Assembly: GCA_016893485.2 (NCBI GenBank)
Contig: JAFEKX020000001.1
Span: forward strand, 4,836,001 to 4,900,000
Reading direction: 5' to 3'
DNA from: Streptomyces sp. P3
GTDB taxonomy: Bacteria; Actinomycetota; Actinomycetes; Streptomycetales; Streptomycetaceae
Length of the DNA stretch: 64,000 nt
The position numbers were made by a program, and so were the translations under genes. Below, in pieces: positions 28,996 to 38,018 of this stretch. Every line of letters begins with the position of its first letter. Within the stretch, counting starts at the first letter, position 1. The notes under the pieces are model-generated. The model saw nothing but the letters and a program-made list of their open reading frames with translations, was not told the DNA's origin and did no database searches.

Positions 28996-29295
28996 ATGCG
29001 CACCCGCACCGCCACCTACCCCGACCGAGAAACCGCCCAATGGGCCACCCAACAAACCGTCACCGCCAACGAACAGGCCATCCACCGCTGGCTCGCCCAG
29101 TCCACCCGCCCCCGCCTGACCATCGAGGCGTCCTGGCCCTCGCGCCCCGACCCGGTCGGACGCGTACTCCTCCAGGCGATGATGCTGGCCGGACGAGACC
29201 CCGTGGACGTCCGCGCGGCCCGGGTGATCCTGAAGCGGGACGCATCCCGGCCGCACGGGTTCGTCGTGCACGCCACGTTTCCCATCTACCTCTAA
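28996..29295 (+). CDS. orphan RNase A-like toxin module lacking its N-terminal half
   Basis: The 99-residue product covers only the second half of an RNase A-like toxin domain: TYPDRETAQWATQQTV, NEQAIHRWLAQS, then the closing strands VDVRAARVILKRDASRPHGFVVHATFPIYL. These correspond to TDLTSAQRYTQ, WLAGN and the terminal strands of the full toxin upstream. The first part, with the His-containing segment, is missing, and no carrier domain precedes it. It looks like a displaced C-terminal toxin module, as found after immunity genes in polymorphic toxin loci. ATG 28996 is the first start in frame after the immunity stop. Confidence 0.72.
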   Translation: MRTRTATYPDRETAQWATQQTVTANEQAIHRWLAQSTRPRLTIEASWPSRPDPVGRVLLQAMMLAGRDPVDVRAARVILKRDASRPHGFVVHATFPIYL

Positions 29296-29296
29296 C

Positions 29297-29333
29297 CCGC
29301 ACCCCGCACCCGCACCCGCACCCGCACCCGCAC
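29297..29333. repeat. CCGCAC hexanucleotide repeat
   Basis: About six head-to-tail copies of CCGCAC, with one slipped copy at the start, fill the gap between the orphan toxin module and the next immunity gene. Confidence 0.8.
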
Positions 29334-29381
29334 ACCATGACGACCCACCCGTAGCGACCCGATCCGTAGAGGCTGATCCCC

Positions 29382-30070
29382 GTGCCCCTGAGCCCCCTCG
29401 AACACGACCGCCGCTACGGCGAGTTGGACCAGGTGATCCGCGCCTACGCCGGTCAGTCGGCCGACGACACCCCGGACAAGCCGAGCGACGCACTGGTCGC
29501 CTACCTGCGCCACACCTGGCACAGTCGGCCGTGGGCCCTCGCCGTCGCGGAGCGGCAGCTGCGGGAGTACGCCGACCATCCGCCGGGCCGACTCCGCCTG
29601 CGGCTCGGCGAGTTCTACGCGATTCCGGACGTCGGGCTCCCCGAGGGCGAGATCCAGCAGTGGCTTTACTGCCTCGCCGATCACATCAAGCACAGCGTCG
29701 AGGAGGGCGAGGTCCCGCCCCCGGCGCCCCCGCCACCCATTGGGAATGGCACGCCCGCTTCCCGGAACTCGGCCAGTTCCTCGGCGGCTGGTTCTCCCAG
29801 GACATGCCGGACGAGTTCGACGACCACGACGCGGCGACCGACGACTACCGCGCCGCGACCGACCCCCACCTCGTCGCCCGCCTCACCGGCGAACTCCACG
29901 AACTCCTCACCCTGGACCTCGACGAGTCCGAATACGCCCTCGCCGTGGCCGAGTTGGGCATGGAGATCGACCCGCCCACGCCGTACTCACCCAGCGGCTG
30001 GCTCGCGGTGGTCGCCGACCGGCTCACCACGCCCCGCGCCGACTACGGGAACCCAGCGGACCAGAGCTGA
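29382..30070 (+). CDS. CdiI-type immunity protein, one frameshift
   Basis: About 229 residues. The C-terminal half matches the contact-dependent growth inhibition immunity type that pairs with RNase A-like toxins: HARFPELGQFLGGWFSQDMPDEF, DHDAATDDYRAA, then LTGELHELLTLDLDE. The N-terminal half is a helical domain (LVAYLRHTWHSRPWALAVAERQL). One C is missing from the CCCCC run 29727-29731. GTG 29382 is used, with AGAGG upstream. Position after the orphan toxin module suggests it is the cognate immunity of that module, but which toxin it blocks is not shown. Confidence 0.75.
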
Positions 30071-30120
30071 GCCGCGCGCCACCCCTCACGGAGACGCGCG
30101 GCCCATGAAGGCAGCTGCCA

Positions 30121-31511
30121 CTACCCCCAGGTGATCAACCGCTTCGGCTGCTCCAGCACCGCCGCCACATCCGCCAGCACCTTCGACCCCAACTCCCCGT
30201 CCACCAACCGGTGGTCGAAGGACAACGCCAGCGTCGTGACCTGACGCGGCTTCACCTTGCCCTTGTGGACCCAGGGTTGGAGTTTGATCGCGCCGACCGC
30301 GAGGATCGCGGACTCGCCGGGGTTGAGGATCGGGGTGCCGGTGTCGATGCCGAAGACGCCGACGTTGGTGATGGTGACCGTGCCGCCCTGCATCGCCGCG
30401 GGGATGTCTTGCCCTCGCGGGCCGTGGCGACCAACTCGCCCAGGGACTGGGCCAGTTGCGGCAGGGTCTTCGCGTGGGCGTCCTTGATGTTCGGGACGAT
30501 CAGGCCGCGCGGGGTGGCCGCCGCGATGCCGAGGTTGACGTAGTGCTTGAGGACGATCTCCTGCGCGGCCTCGTCCCAGGACGCGTTGACGTCGGGGTTG
30601 CGCTTGATCGCGACCAGCAGCGCCTTGGCGATCAGCAGGAGCGGGTTGACCCGGAGGCCCGCCATGTCCTTGTCCTGCTTCAGCTCCTCGACCAGCTTCA
30701 TCGTGCGCGTCACGTCCACCGTCACGAACTCCGTGACATGCGGTGCCGTGAACGCCGAGCCGACCATCGCCGCCGCCGTCGCCTTGCGGACGCCCTTCAC
30801 CGGGACACGGGTCTCCCGGGACGTGTCGTACGTCGCGGAAGGTGCCAGGGGTGCAACCGGCGCCGTGGGCGCCACCGGCGTAGCCGCCTGCGCCGGAGCC
30901 GCCGCCGCGTGCACGTCCTCGCGGGTGATCACGCCGTCCGGGCCCGACGGGGTCACCGTCGCCAGGTCGACCCCAGGTCCTTCGCCAGCTTGCGCACCGG
31001 CGGCTTCGCCAGCGGGCGCTGCGCCACGACGGCGGGCGCCGCCGCATGGCCGTTCAGCTCCGCCTGTACGGCCGCCACAGCCGCCACCGCCGCCTGCACG
31101 GTCTCCTGGGCCGGGATCTCCGCCGCCTTGCGCGGGCGGCGCTTGGTGGCGGACGTGGACACCCGTAGCCCACGAGGACCGGTGTGCGGGCCGCCGGCTT
31201 CTCCTCAGCCGCCGGAGCCTCGGGGCGGCCTCGGCCGGGGTCTCCGCCGGAGCGGCGCCGCCCGACACGTCCACCGCGATGATGGACGTGCCGACGTCCA
31301 CCGTCGTCCCCTCGGGGAAGCGGAGTTCGCGCACCACGCCGTCGTACGGAATGGGCAGTTCCACGGCGGCCTTCGCCGTCTCCACCTCGCAGACGACCTG
31401 GCCGTCGGTGACGGTGTCGCCGGGCTGGACGTACCACTTGAGGATCTCGGCCTCGGTGAGGCCCTCGCCCACGTCCGGCATCTTGAACTCGCGTACGGAC
31501 GCTTCTGTCAT
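30121..31511 (-). CDS. bkdC1: branched-chain 2-oxoacid dehydrogenase E2 (operon 1), four frameshifts
   Basis: Dihydrolipoyl acyltransferase core of the branched-chain 2-oxoacid dehydrogenase complex, making branched acyl-CoA from valine, leucine and isoleucine oxoacids. One lipoyl domain (DVGEGLTEAEI, VETAKAAVELP), a peripheral-subunit-binding domain (PPVRKLAKDLGVDLATVTPSG) and the catalytic acyltransferase domain ending with SFDHRLVDG. About 464 residues. Breaks near 30407, 30971-30974, 31162-31164 and 31222-31225. It is the last gene of an E1 alpha, E1 beta, E2 operon and starts 19 bp after E1 beta. ATG 31511 is preceded by GAGAGGGTC. Confidence 0.9.
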
Positions 31512-31530
31512 CGTCGTCACGACCCTCTCC

Positions 31531-32526
31531 TCAGTACGCCAGAGCGCGGTCGACGGCGTCGAGCACCCGGTCCAGGCTCGGCAGGTACTCCTCCTCCAGG
31601 CGGGCCGGCGGGTACGGGGCGTGATAGCCGCCGACCCCTGAGCACCAGGGGGCCTCCAGGTGGTAGAAGCAGCGCTCCGTGATGCGGGCCGCGATCTCGC
31701 CGCCGGAGCCGAAGAACACCGGCGCCTCGTGGACCACGACAAGTCGGCGGGTCTTCTCTACCGAGGTCTGGATCGCGTCGAAGTCCAGCGGGGACACCGA
31801 GCGCAGGTCCAGGACCTCCAGGAACCTGCCCTCCTCGGCGGCCGCGTCGGCGACCTCCTGGCAGAGCTTCACCATCGGGCCGTAGGCGGCGAGGGTCAGG
31901 TCGGTGCCCTCGCGGACCAGGCGGGCCTTGTGGAGCGGGCCGGGGATCGCCTCGGTGTTGACGTCGCCCTTGTCCCAGTAGCGCCGCTTCGGCTCGAAGA
32001 AGATCACCGGGTCGTCGCTGAGGATGGCCTGCTGCATCATCCAGTAGGCGTCCGACGAGTTCGACGGGCTGACGATCTTCAGGCCCGGGACGTGCGCGAA
32101 CAGGGCTTCCGGGGACTCCGAGTGGTGTTCCACCGCGCCGATGCCGCCGCCGTAGGGGATGCGGACGACGACCGGGAGCTTCACCTTGCCCAGGGAGCGG
32201 GCGTGCATCTTGGCGAGCTGGGTGACGATCTGGTCGTAGGCCGGGAAGACGAAGCCGTCGAACTGGATCTCCACGACCGGGCGGTAGCCGCGGAGGGCCA
32301 GGCCGATGGCCGTGCCCACGATGCCGGACTCCGCGAGCGGGGTGTCGACGACCCGGCGCTCGCCGAAGTCCTTCTGGAGGCCGTCCGTGACGCGGAAGAC
32401 GCCGCCGAGCTTGCCGACGTCCTCGCCCATGATGAGGACCTTGGGGTCGGACTCCAGGGCGGCGCGCAGCGATTCGTTGATCGCCTTGGCCAACGGCAGG
32501 TTCTTGAACGTCGTGGTCTCCGCCAT
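31531..32526 (-). CDS. bkdB1: branched-chain 2-oxoacid dehydrogenase E1 beta (operon 1)
   Basis: Intact 331-residue transketolase-like E1 beta subunit. Hallmarks: LIMGEDVGKLGGVFRVTDGLQ, DTPLAESGIVGTAIGLAL, IRIPYGGGIGAVEHHSESPEA and SPSNSSDAYWMM. With E1 alpha it forms the thiamine diphosphate enzyme that decarboxylates branched-chain 2-oxoacids. The start lies one base after the E1 alpha stop, so translation is probably coupled. The end has GVGGYHAPYPPARLEEEYLP, normal for the subunit. Confidence 0.95.
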   Translation of the reverse strand: MAETTTFKNLPLAKAINESLRAALESDPKVLIMGEDVGKLGGVFRVTDGLQKDFGERRVVDTPLAESGIVGTAIGLALRGYRPVVEIQFDGFVFPAYDQIVTQLAKMHARSLGKVKLPVVVRIPYGGGIGAVEHHSESPEALFAHVPGLKIVSPSNSSDAYWMMQQAILSDDPVIFFEPKRRYWDKGDVNTEAIPGPLHKARLVREGTDLTLAAYGPMVKLCQEVADAAAEEGRFLEVLDLRSVSPLDFDAIQTSVEKTRRLVVVHEAPVFFGSGGEIAARITERCFYHLEAPWCSGVGGYHAPYPPARLEEEYLPSLDRVLDAVDRALAY

Positions 32527-32527
32527 G

Positions 32528-33685
32528 TCACTTACCCCCTTCTTCGTCCGCGAACGACGCCTGGTAGGCGGCGAACTGGGCCCTCTCCTCGTCGACGAGC
32601 GCGTGCCCGTCCGCGTACACGTGCTCGAAGATGGCGAACCGGTCCGGGTCCGGCATGGCACGGACCGCTTCGCGCACTCGCCTGCCCAACGCTTCGCTCT
32701 CTGTTTCGAGTTCCGCGAAAAATCCCTCGTCCGCGTGGTTTGAGGCCTCGAGATACGTGCGCAGACGCAGGATCGGGTCCTTCGCCTCCCACGACTCGCG
32801 CTCCTCGTCGGCCCGGTACTTCGTCGGGTCGTCGGAGGTGGTGTGCGCGCCCATGCGGTACGTGTACGCCTCGACGAGCGTCGGGCCCTCGCCGTTGCGG
32901 GCCCGCTCCAGCGCCCACTTGGTGACGGCGAGACAGGCCAGGACGTCGTTGCCGTCGACGCGGACGCCCGGGAAGCCGTAGCCCTGCGCGCGCTGGTAGA
33001 GCGGGACGCGGGTCTGCTTCTCGGTGGGCTCGGAGATGGCCCACTGGTTGTTCTGGCAGAAGAACACGACCGGGGCGTTGTAGACCGCGGAGAACGTGAA
33101 CGACTCGGCGACGTCGCCCTGGCTGGAGGCACCGTCCCCGAAGTACGCGATCACGGCGCTGTCCGCGCCGTCCATGGTGACGCCCATCGCGTAGCCCGTG
33201 GCGTGCAGCGTCTGGGAGCCGATGACGATCGTGTACAGGTGGAAGTTGTTCGTGTTCGGGTCCCAGCCGCCGTGGTTGACGCCCCGGAACATGCCGAGCA
33301 GGTTGGTCGGGTCGACCCCGCGGCACCAGGCGACGCCGTGCTCGCGGTAGGTCGGGAAGACGTAGTCGTCCTCCCTGGTGGCCCGCCCGGAGCCGATCTG
33401 GGCGGCCTCCTGGCCGAGCAGCGACGCCCACAGGCCCAGCTCGCCCTGGCGCTGGAGGGCGGTGGCCTCGGCGTCGAAGCGGCGGGTGAGCACCATGTCG
33501 CGGTACAGGCCGCGGAGCTCATCGGGGGTGATGCCGGCGACGTACTTGTCGTACGGGGCGGTCTTCGCGTTCTTGACTCGCTTGCCCTCGGGCGTCAGCA
33601 GCTGGACGAGGTCCGGGTCGGCGCCCTTGGCCTTGCTTCCGGCGCTGCGTCGCGGCTTGCGCGGGGCAGTGCTCTCCACGGTCAC
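32528..33685 (-). CDS. bkdA1: branched-chain 2-oxoacid dehydrogenase E1 alpha (operon 1)
   Basis: Intact 385-residue E1 alpha subunit. The thiamine diphosphate motif is GDGASSQGDVAESFTF to QNNQWAIS; other conserved parts are YREHGVAWCRGVDP, GWDPNTNNF and YTYRMGAHTTSDDPTKYR with the phosphorylation-loop-like segment. The basic N-terminal 30 residues are a Streptomyces-type extension. GTG 33685 is preceded by GGAGGAGC. First gene of the operon; the 321-bp divergent gap to the response regulator holds a perfect palindrome. Confidence 0.95.
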   Translation of the reverse strand: MTVESTAPRKPRRSAGSKAKGADPDLVQLLTPEGKRVKNAKTAPYDKYVAGITPDELRGLYRDMVLTRRFDAEATALQRQGELGLWASLLGQEAAQIGSGRATREDDYVFPTYREHGVAWCRGVDPTNLLGMFRGVNHGGWDPNTNNFHLYTIVIGSQTLHATGYAMGVTMDGADSAVIAYFGDGASSQGDVAESFTFSAVYNAPVVFFCQNNQWAISEPTEKQTRVPLYQRAQGYGFPGVRVDGNDVLACLAVTKWALERARNGEGPTLVEAYTYRMGAHTTSDDPTKYRADEERESWEAKDPILRLRTYLEASNHADEGFFAELETESEALGRRVREAVRAMPDPDRFAIFEHVYADGHALVDEERAQFAAYQASFADEEGGK

Positions 33686-34006
33686 GTGTGCTCCTCCGTC
33701 GGTCCGGCTCCCCGGGTTCGCCGGGTGCCAGTGCGGCTCACCTGCGCCCCACGGACGCACAGGGTGGGTGCGGTTCGTCGGGAGCAGGCGTGACAGGTGC
33801 CCCGGCGAGCGCCCTGCACGATGCACGTTACCCAGTGCTCCACATTTCTGTGAAACCCCTCCTGACCTGCGATTTTGCTTGGATTTCCAAGTAAATCGCG
33901 AAAGTCGGGAACAAGTCCTGGTCACAGCCTTGCAGGGGGCCGGAACAACGGCACGTTATCCCGCTCACCTCAGGCACGGGAAGAGGCCGTATGTGAGACT
34001 TACCGC
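33686..34006. other. divergent regulatory gap between bkdA1 and the response regulator gene
   Basis: This 321-bp gap has no gene. The half next to bkdA1 is GC-rich; the half near 33840-33910 is visibly AT-richer, with a perfect palindrome at 33878-33891 and a TGTGAAACC element at 33849. Promoters for both directions are expected here but no -10/-35 pair is clear. Confidence 0.6.
33878..33891. promoter_or_regulatory. perfect palindrome, candidate operator of bkd operon 1
   Basis: CTTGGATTTCCAAG has perfect 6-bp arms about a TT centre. It lies 193 bp before the bkdA1 start and 116 bp before the response regulator start in a divergent gap. It could bind BkdR or another local regulator; no copy was seen elsewhere in the window. 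Confidence 0.4.
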
Positions 34007-34669
34007 GTGCCCGGAGACGGAAAAATCAGCGTATTTCTCCTCGATGACCACGAAGTGGTCCGCCGGGGTGTCCACGAACTGCTCTCGGTGGAGGACGACA
34101 TCGAGGTGGTCGGCGAGGCCGGCACGGCCGCCGACGCGCTGGTGCGGATCCCGGCCACGCACCCCGATGTGGCGATCCTGGACGTACGGCTCCCGGACGG
34201 CAGCGGGGTCGAGGTGTGCCGCGAGATCCGCGCCCTGGACGAGTCCGTGAAGTGCCTGATGCTGACCTCCTTCGCGGACGACGAGGCCCTCTTCGACGCG
34301 ATCATGGCGGGCGCCTCCGGGTACGTCCTGAAGGCCATCCGGGGCAACGAACTGCTGTCGGCGGTCCGGGACGTGGCGGCCGGCAAGTCGCTGCTGGACC
34401 CGGTGGCGACCGCCCGGGTCCTGGAGCGGCTGCGCAACGGCGGGCCCAAGCAGGACGACACGCTGGACCGGCTCACCGACCAGGAGCGCAGGATCCTCGA
34501 CCTGATCGGGGAGGGGCTCACCAACCGGGCGATCGGCGAGCGGCTGCACCTCGCGGAGAAGACCATCAAGAACTACGTGTCGAGCCTGCTGTCCAAGCTC
34601 GGCATGGAGCGGCGCTCGCAGGCGGCGGCCTTCGTGGCGCGGCGACAGGCCGAGCAGCAGCGCCAGTAG
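34007..34669 (+). CDS. NarL/FixJ family response regulator
   Basis: Intact 220-residue two-component regulator. Receiver domain: VFLLDDHEVV (acidic pocket), VAILDVRLPDGSG (phosphoacceptor Asp), LMLTSFADDEA (Thr/Ser) and YVLKAI (Lys). C-terminal LuxR helix-turn-helix: LTDQERRILDLIGEGLTNRAIGERLHLAEKTIKNYVSSLLSKL. No sensor kinase gene is adjacent. GTG 34007 is used as the nearest start before the conserved KISVFLLDDHE; no good ribosome binding site precedes it, so the start is uncertain. It resembles DevR-type orphan regulators. Confidence 0.92.
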   Translation: MPGDGKISVFLLDDHEVVRRGVHELLSVEDDIEVVGEAGTAADALVRIPATHPDVAILDVRLPDGSGVEVCREIRALDESVKCLMLTSFADDEALFDAIMAGASGYVLKAIRGNELLSAVRDVAAGKSLLDPVATARVLERLRNGGPKQDDTLDRLTDQERRILDLIGEGLTNRAIGERLHLAEKTIKNYVSSLLSKLGMERRSQAAAFVARRQAEQQRQ

Positions 34670-34680
34670 GCACCCTCCGA

Positions 34681-34750
34681 GGGACCGACAAGCGCCCCCT
34701 ACGGGCTGACAAACACCCTTCTAGGGACCGATTCGGCGTCATTAGGGACC
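34681..34750 (+). promoter_or_regulatory. three in-phase GGGACC boxes upstream of the flavin-binding protein gene
   Basis: GGGACC occurs at 34681, 34724 and 34745, spaced 43 and 21 bp, about four and two DNA turns. The last reads GGGACCAAAGACCCC, an inverted arrangement like DevR/DosR boxes. They fill the 125-bp gap between the response regulator and the next gene. Confidence 0.4.
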
Positions 34751-34794
34751 AAAGACCCCTCGCCCGGAGGGGCTGCCGACCCGACAGTAAGTGC

Positions 34795-35196
34795 ATGCCC
34801 ACCGACCGACAGCTGGCCGTCGATCTGCTCGCGCGCTCCGACCACGGCCGGGTGGCCACCACCCTGGGGGCGCTGCCCTTCCTGGCGCCCGCCCGGCACA
34901 TCGTGGCGGACGAGCGGCTGCTGCTGCGGATGCCCCGGAGCAACGGCCATCACCACGCGTGCGTGGACCGTGTCGTCGCGTACGGCGCCGACAACCTGGA
35001 CTCGGCCGGGCCGGACGACGACCTGTGGTCCGTGCAGGTGATCGGCACGTGCGAGCCGCACGAGCCGACGGCGGAGCAGGTCGAGCGCTTCGGCCCGGCC
35101 CGGGACGCGATGGTGTACCTGCGGATCGAACCGCGGCTCAGCACCCTGCACGCGGCGGACGGCGGCCTGGAACGGCACTTCGGACCCACCCTGTGA
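34795..35196 (+). CDS. pyridoxamine 5'-phosphate oxidase family protein
   Basis: Intact 133-residue split-barrel flavin-binding family protein. Conserved parts: LLARSDHGRVATT near the start, LPFLAPARHIVADERLLLRM, then WSVQVIGTCEPHEP. Members may bind FMN, F420 or haem; the activity of this one is unknown. Similar genes are induced by hypoxia or stress under DevR/OsdR-type regulators in actinomycetes, and three GGGACC boxes upstream fit that idea. ATG 34795 has no strong ribosome binding site. Confidence 0.8.
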   Translation: MPTDRQLAVDLLARSDHGRVATTLGALPFLAPARHIVADERLLLRMPRSNGHHHACVDRVVAYGADNLDSAGPDDDLWSVQVIGTCEPHEPTAEQVERFGPARDAMVYLRIEPRLSTLHAADGGLERHFGPTL

Positions 35197-35308
35197 CCGA
35201 AAGCGACCATCGCCGACCGACCGGTGACTTTCTGTGACAAACCGCAGGTCAATGGCGCACCCCGTGCCCTAGCATCTGCCGCGTGCCGCGCTTACGTGTA
35301 CCACCCCC

Positions 35309-36315
35309 GTGCCCCACGCGCCCCCGCTGGGCGCCCTCCTCCGCCAGTACGCCGCCGGGTCCGCCGTCACCTGCGAACCCGTTGAACAAGGCCTCCTGAA
35401 CCGCGGCTACCGGCTCCGCACGACCCAGGGCCGCTACTTCCTCAAGCACCACTTCGACCCCGAGACCGCCGACCCGGCGGCGATCGCCCGCCAGCACACC
35501 GCGACCCGGCGCCTCGCCGACCTCGGCGTCCCCGTGGCCCCGCCGCTGCCGGGCCGCGACGGCCGTACGGTCGCCGTCGTCGGCGGTCACGCCTACGCCC
35601 TGCACCCCTGGATCGACGGACGGCACCGCCACGGCGGCCAGTTGACCACCGACCAGTGCGGACGCCTCGGAGCACTGCTGGGGTCGTCCACGCCTGCCTG
35701 GAGCGGGTCATGCCGGGGCGCCGGGAGGAGTGCGCGCCGGGGCCGACCCGGCCGGCACCTTCACCCTCATCGACGACCTCCTGGGGCACGTCCACCGGCA
35801 CCGGCCGGCCGACGCCTTCGACGAACTCGCCCGCTACCGGCTGCTGGAGCGGCGCGAGCTGCTGGAACGGCACGCGGACCGGCGCCCGCCGCGCGGGGGC
35901 CTGGTGGGGTGGGTGCACGGCGACTTCCACCCGTTCAACCTGCTCTACAAGGGCGACGCCCCCGCCGCGATCGTCGACTGGGACCGCCTCGGCGTGCAGC
36001 CCCGCGCCGAGGAGGCCGTACGCGCCGCCGCGATCTTCTTCGTACGGCCCGACGGGGCGCTGGACCTGCCGAAGGTGCGGGCGTACGCGCACGCGTACCG
36101 GCGCACGGCGCGCGCCGAGCCCGCCGAACTGGCCGCCGCCGTGCACCGGGTGTGGTGGGAGCGGCTCAACGACTTCTGGATGCTGCGCTGGCACTACGAG
36201 CGCGGCGACACCCGCGCGGGACCCCCAGTTCCCCGCGGCGTCCGCGCTCGCCGTGTGGTGGACGCGGGAGTACGACGCCGTGCGCGAGGCGTTCGCGGAG
36301 GACACCGCCCCGTAG
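35309..36315 (+). CDS. aminoglycoside phosphotransferase family kinase, three frameshifts
   Basis: Small-molecule kinase of the APH/choline kinase fold, about 336 residues. N-lobe: TCEPVEQGLLNRGYRL and YFLKHHF (ATP-binding Lys). Catalytic loop GWVHGDFHPFNLLY and metal loop AIVDWDRLG are intact. The substrate is unknown; amino sugars and homoserine are common for the family. Breaks: a missing G in 35690-35693, a missing base near 35730, and an extra G near 36218-36220. GTG 35309 follows a TAGCAT element about 35 bases upstream that could be the -10 box. Confidence 0.85.
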
Positions 36316-36337
36316 GACGGCCGTAGGCCGCAAACGG

Positions 36338-36404
36338 CACGCGCGCGTGGACCCCCTTTCGATGCCCCTCCAGGGGGACCGATCAAGGGGCGCACGCGCG
36401 CGTG
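36338..36404. repeat. pair of CACGCGCGCGTG palindromes
   Basis: The 12-bp perfect palindrome CACGCGCGCGTG occurs at 36338-36349 and 36393-36404, 55 bp apart, in the gap between two convergent genes. Between them CCCCTCCAGGGG is another small hairpin. Confidence 0.6.
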
Positions 36405-36444
36405 AATCCTTTGCTGCCGGGGTGTTCCCGTCGGCAGCGAGCTG

Positions 36445-38018
36445 TCAGCCGCCGCCCAGAGCGCCGGCGACGGTGTCACCGCTGCCGCCGTCGTCGCCGC
36501 CGGCGTCACCAGTGCCGCCGGTGTTCGTCGGGTCCGCCGAGGTCGTCGCGCTGGGGTGTTCGAGGGCTCCCGGGTGGCGACGGGGTCGGCGTGTTCGAGG
36601 GCTTCTCGGTGGCCGACTCGGACGGGGTGTACGAGGGCGTGTCCGACGGCGTGTACTGCGAACCGGACGTCGTGCCGTTGTCGTCCGTGTTCGTCTCGGT
36701 CGGGGACGCCGTCGTGTCGTCGCTCGGCGACTCCGTGGCCGTGTCGTCGGTCGCGGTCTGCGAGGTGGTCGGCGACGGCTTGGTGCCCGAACCGCCGCTG
36801 CCGCCACCGGTGTTGTTCATGGCCAGCGCGACGCCCGCCGCGATGGCGATCACCGCGAGCACCGCGAGGATCCACAGCTTGCCCCGGCCGCTGCCGTGGT
36901 TGCCGTGCCCCTCGAAGCCGCCGTCGTCGCCGTTGCCGTAGCCGCCGGGCAGGATCGGCTGCGGGATCTGCGTGGTCCCGGAGGCGTCGCCCTGGGGCAT
37001 CACGGTCGTCCCGGCGAAGCCGCCGGGCGGGGTCCCCTGGCCGTTGGCCACCGTCACCGGGCCGGTGTTCCAGGTGCCGGTGTGGCCGCCCTGGTCGTAG
37101 AGCATCTGCAGGCCGTACTGGACGAGCCCGCGCATCTCCTCGGCCGTCTGGAAGCGGTCGTCCGGGTCCTTCGCGAGGGAGCGCATGACGAGGCCGTCGA
37201 GCTCCGGCGGGCAGACGCCGTTCGACGTCTGGGACGGCGGGACCGGGATGTCCTGGACGTGCTGGTAGACCACCGACAGCGGCGTCTCACCGGTGAACGG
37301 GGCCGCAGCGCGAGGAGTTCGTAGAGGAGGCAGCCCGTCGCGTACAGGTCGGAGCGGTGGTCGACGGCCTTGCCGAGCGCCTGCTCCGGGGAGAGGTACT
37401 GGGGCGTGCCCATGACCATGCCGGTCTGCGTCATCGTGGTGGACGCCCCGTGCAGGGCGCGCGCGATGCCGAAGTCCATGACCTTGACGGCGCCGTTGTG
37501 CGTGATGATCACGTTCGCGGGCTTGATGTCGCGGTGCACGATGCCGTGCTGGTGCGAGTAGGCGAGCGCCTCCAGGACACCGGAGACGATGATCAGGGCC
37601 TGCTCGGGCCCGGGCGCCTCGGCGTTGAGGAGGAGGTCGCGGATCGTGCGCCCTCGACGATCTCCATCACGATGTACGGCACCGACATGCCGCCCACGTA
37701 GTCCTCGCCGGAGTCGTACACGGCGACGATCGCATGGTGGTTGAGGCCGGCCACCGACTGGGCCTCGCGCGTGAAGCGGGCCTTGGACGTCGGGTCCTCG
37801 GCCAGGTCGGAACGGAGCAGCTTGACCGCGACCGTGCGCCCGAGCCGTACGTCCTCGGCCGCGAAAACCTCGGCCATACCGCCCCGACCCAGTCTGTGGG
37901 TCAGCCGGTACCGGCCGTCGCCGACCAGTCCGCCGTTACCCCACAGCTCCGGTGCGTCCGACATTCCGCCGCCAGCCGTCTCGGGGTCGGACGGGCCCTG
38001 AGCGTGCTGCTGTGCCAT
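36445..38018 (-). CDS. transmembrane Ser/Thr protein kinase without PASTA domains, about four frameshifts
   Basis: About 525 residues. Hanks-type kinase domain: Gly loop LGRGGMAEVFAAEDV, Lys in TVAVKLLRSDL, catalytic loop MHRDIKPANVI, DFG in VMDFGIARAL, activation segment TMTQTGMVMGTPQYLSPEQA. A single membrane helix (LWILAVLAVIAIAAGVALAM) follows a Gly/Pro-rich linker. The outer part is a Thr/Ser/Pro-rich stalk with no PASTA domain. Breaks near 37650, 37299-37302, about 36580 and 36553-36556. It is divergent from a second kinase gene and probably duplicated from it. Confidence 0.87.

Noticed and set aside
29297..29333. possible CRISPR-like repeat
   Set aside because: Units are 6 bp, directly adjacent with no spacers; it is a simple sequence repeat.
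35283..35308. earlier GTG start with a TTA codon for the phosphotransferase gene
   Set aside because: It is out of frame with the conserved kinase sequence, so the TTA codon is not evidence for bldA control.
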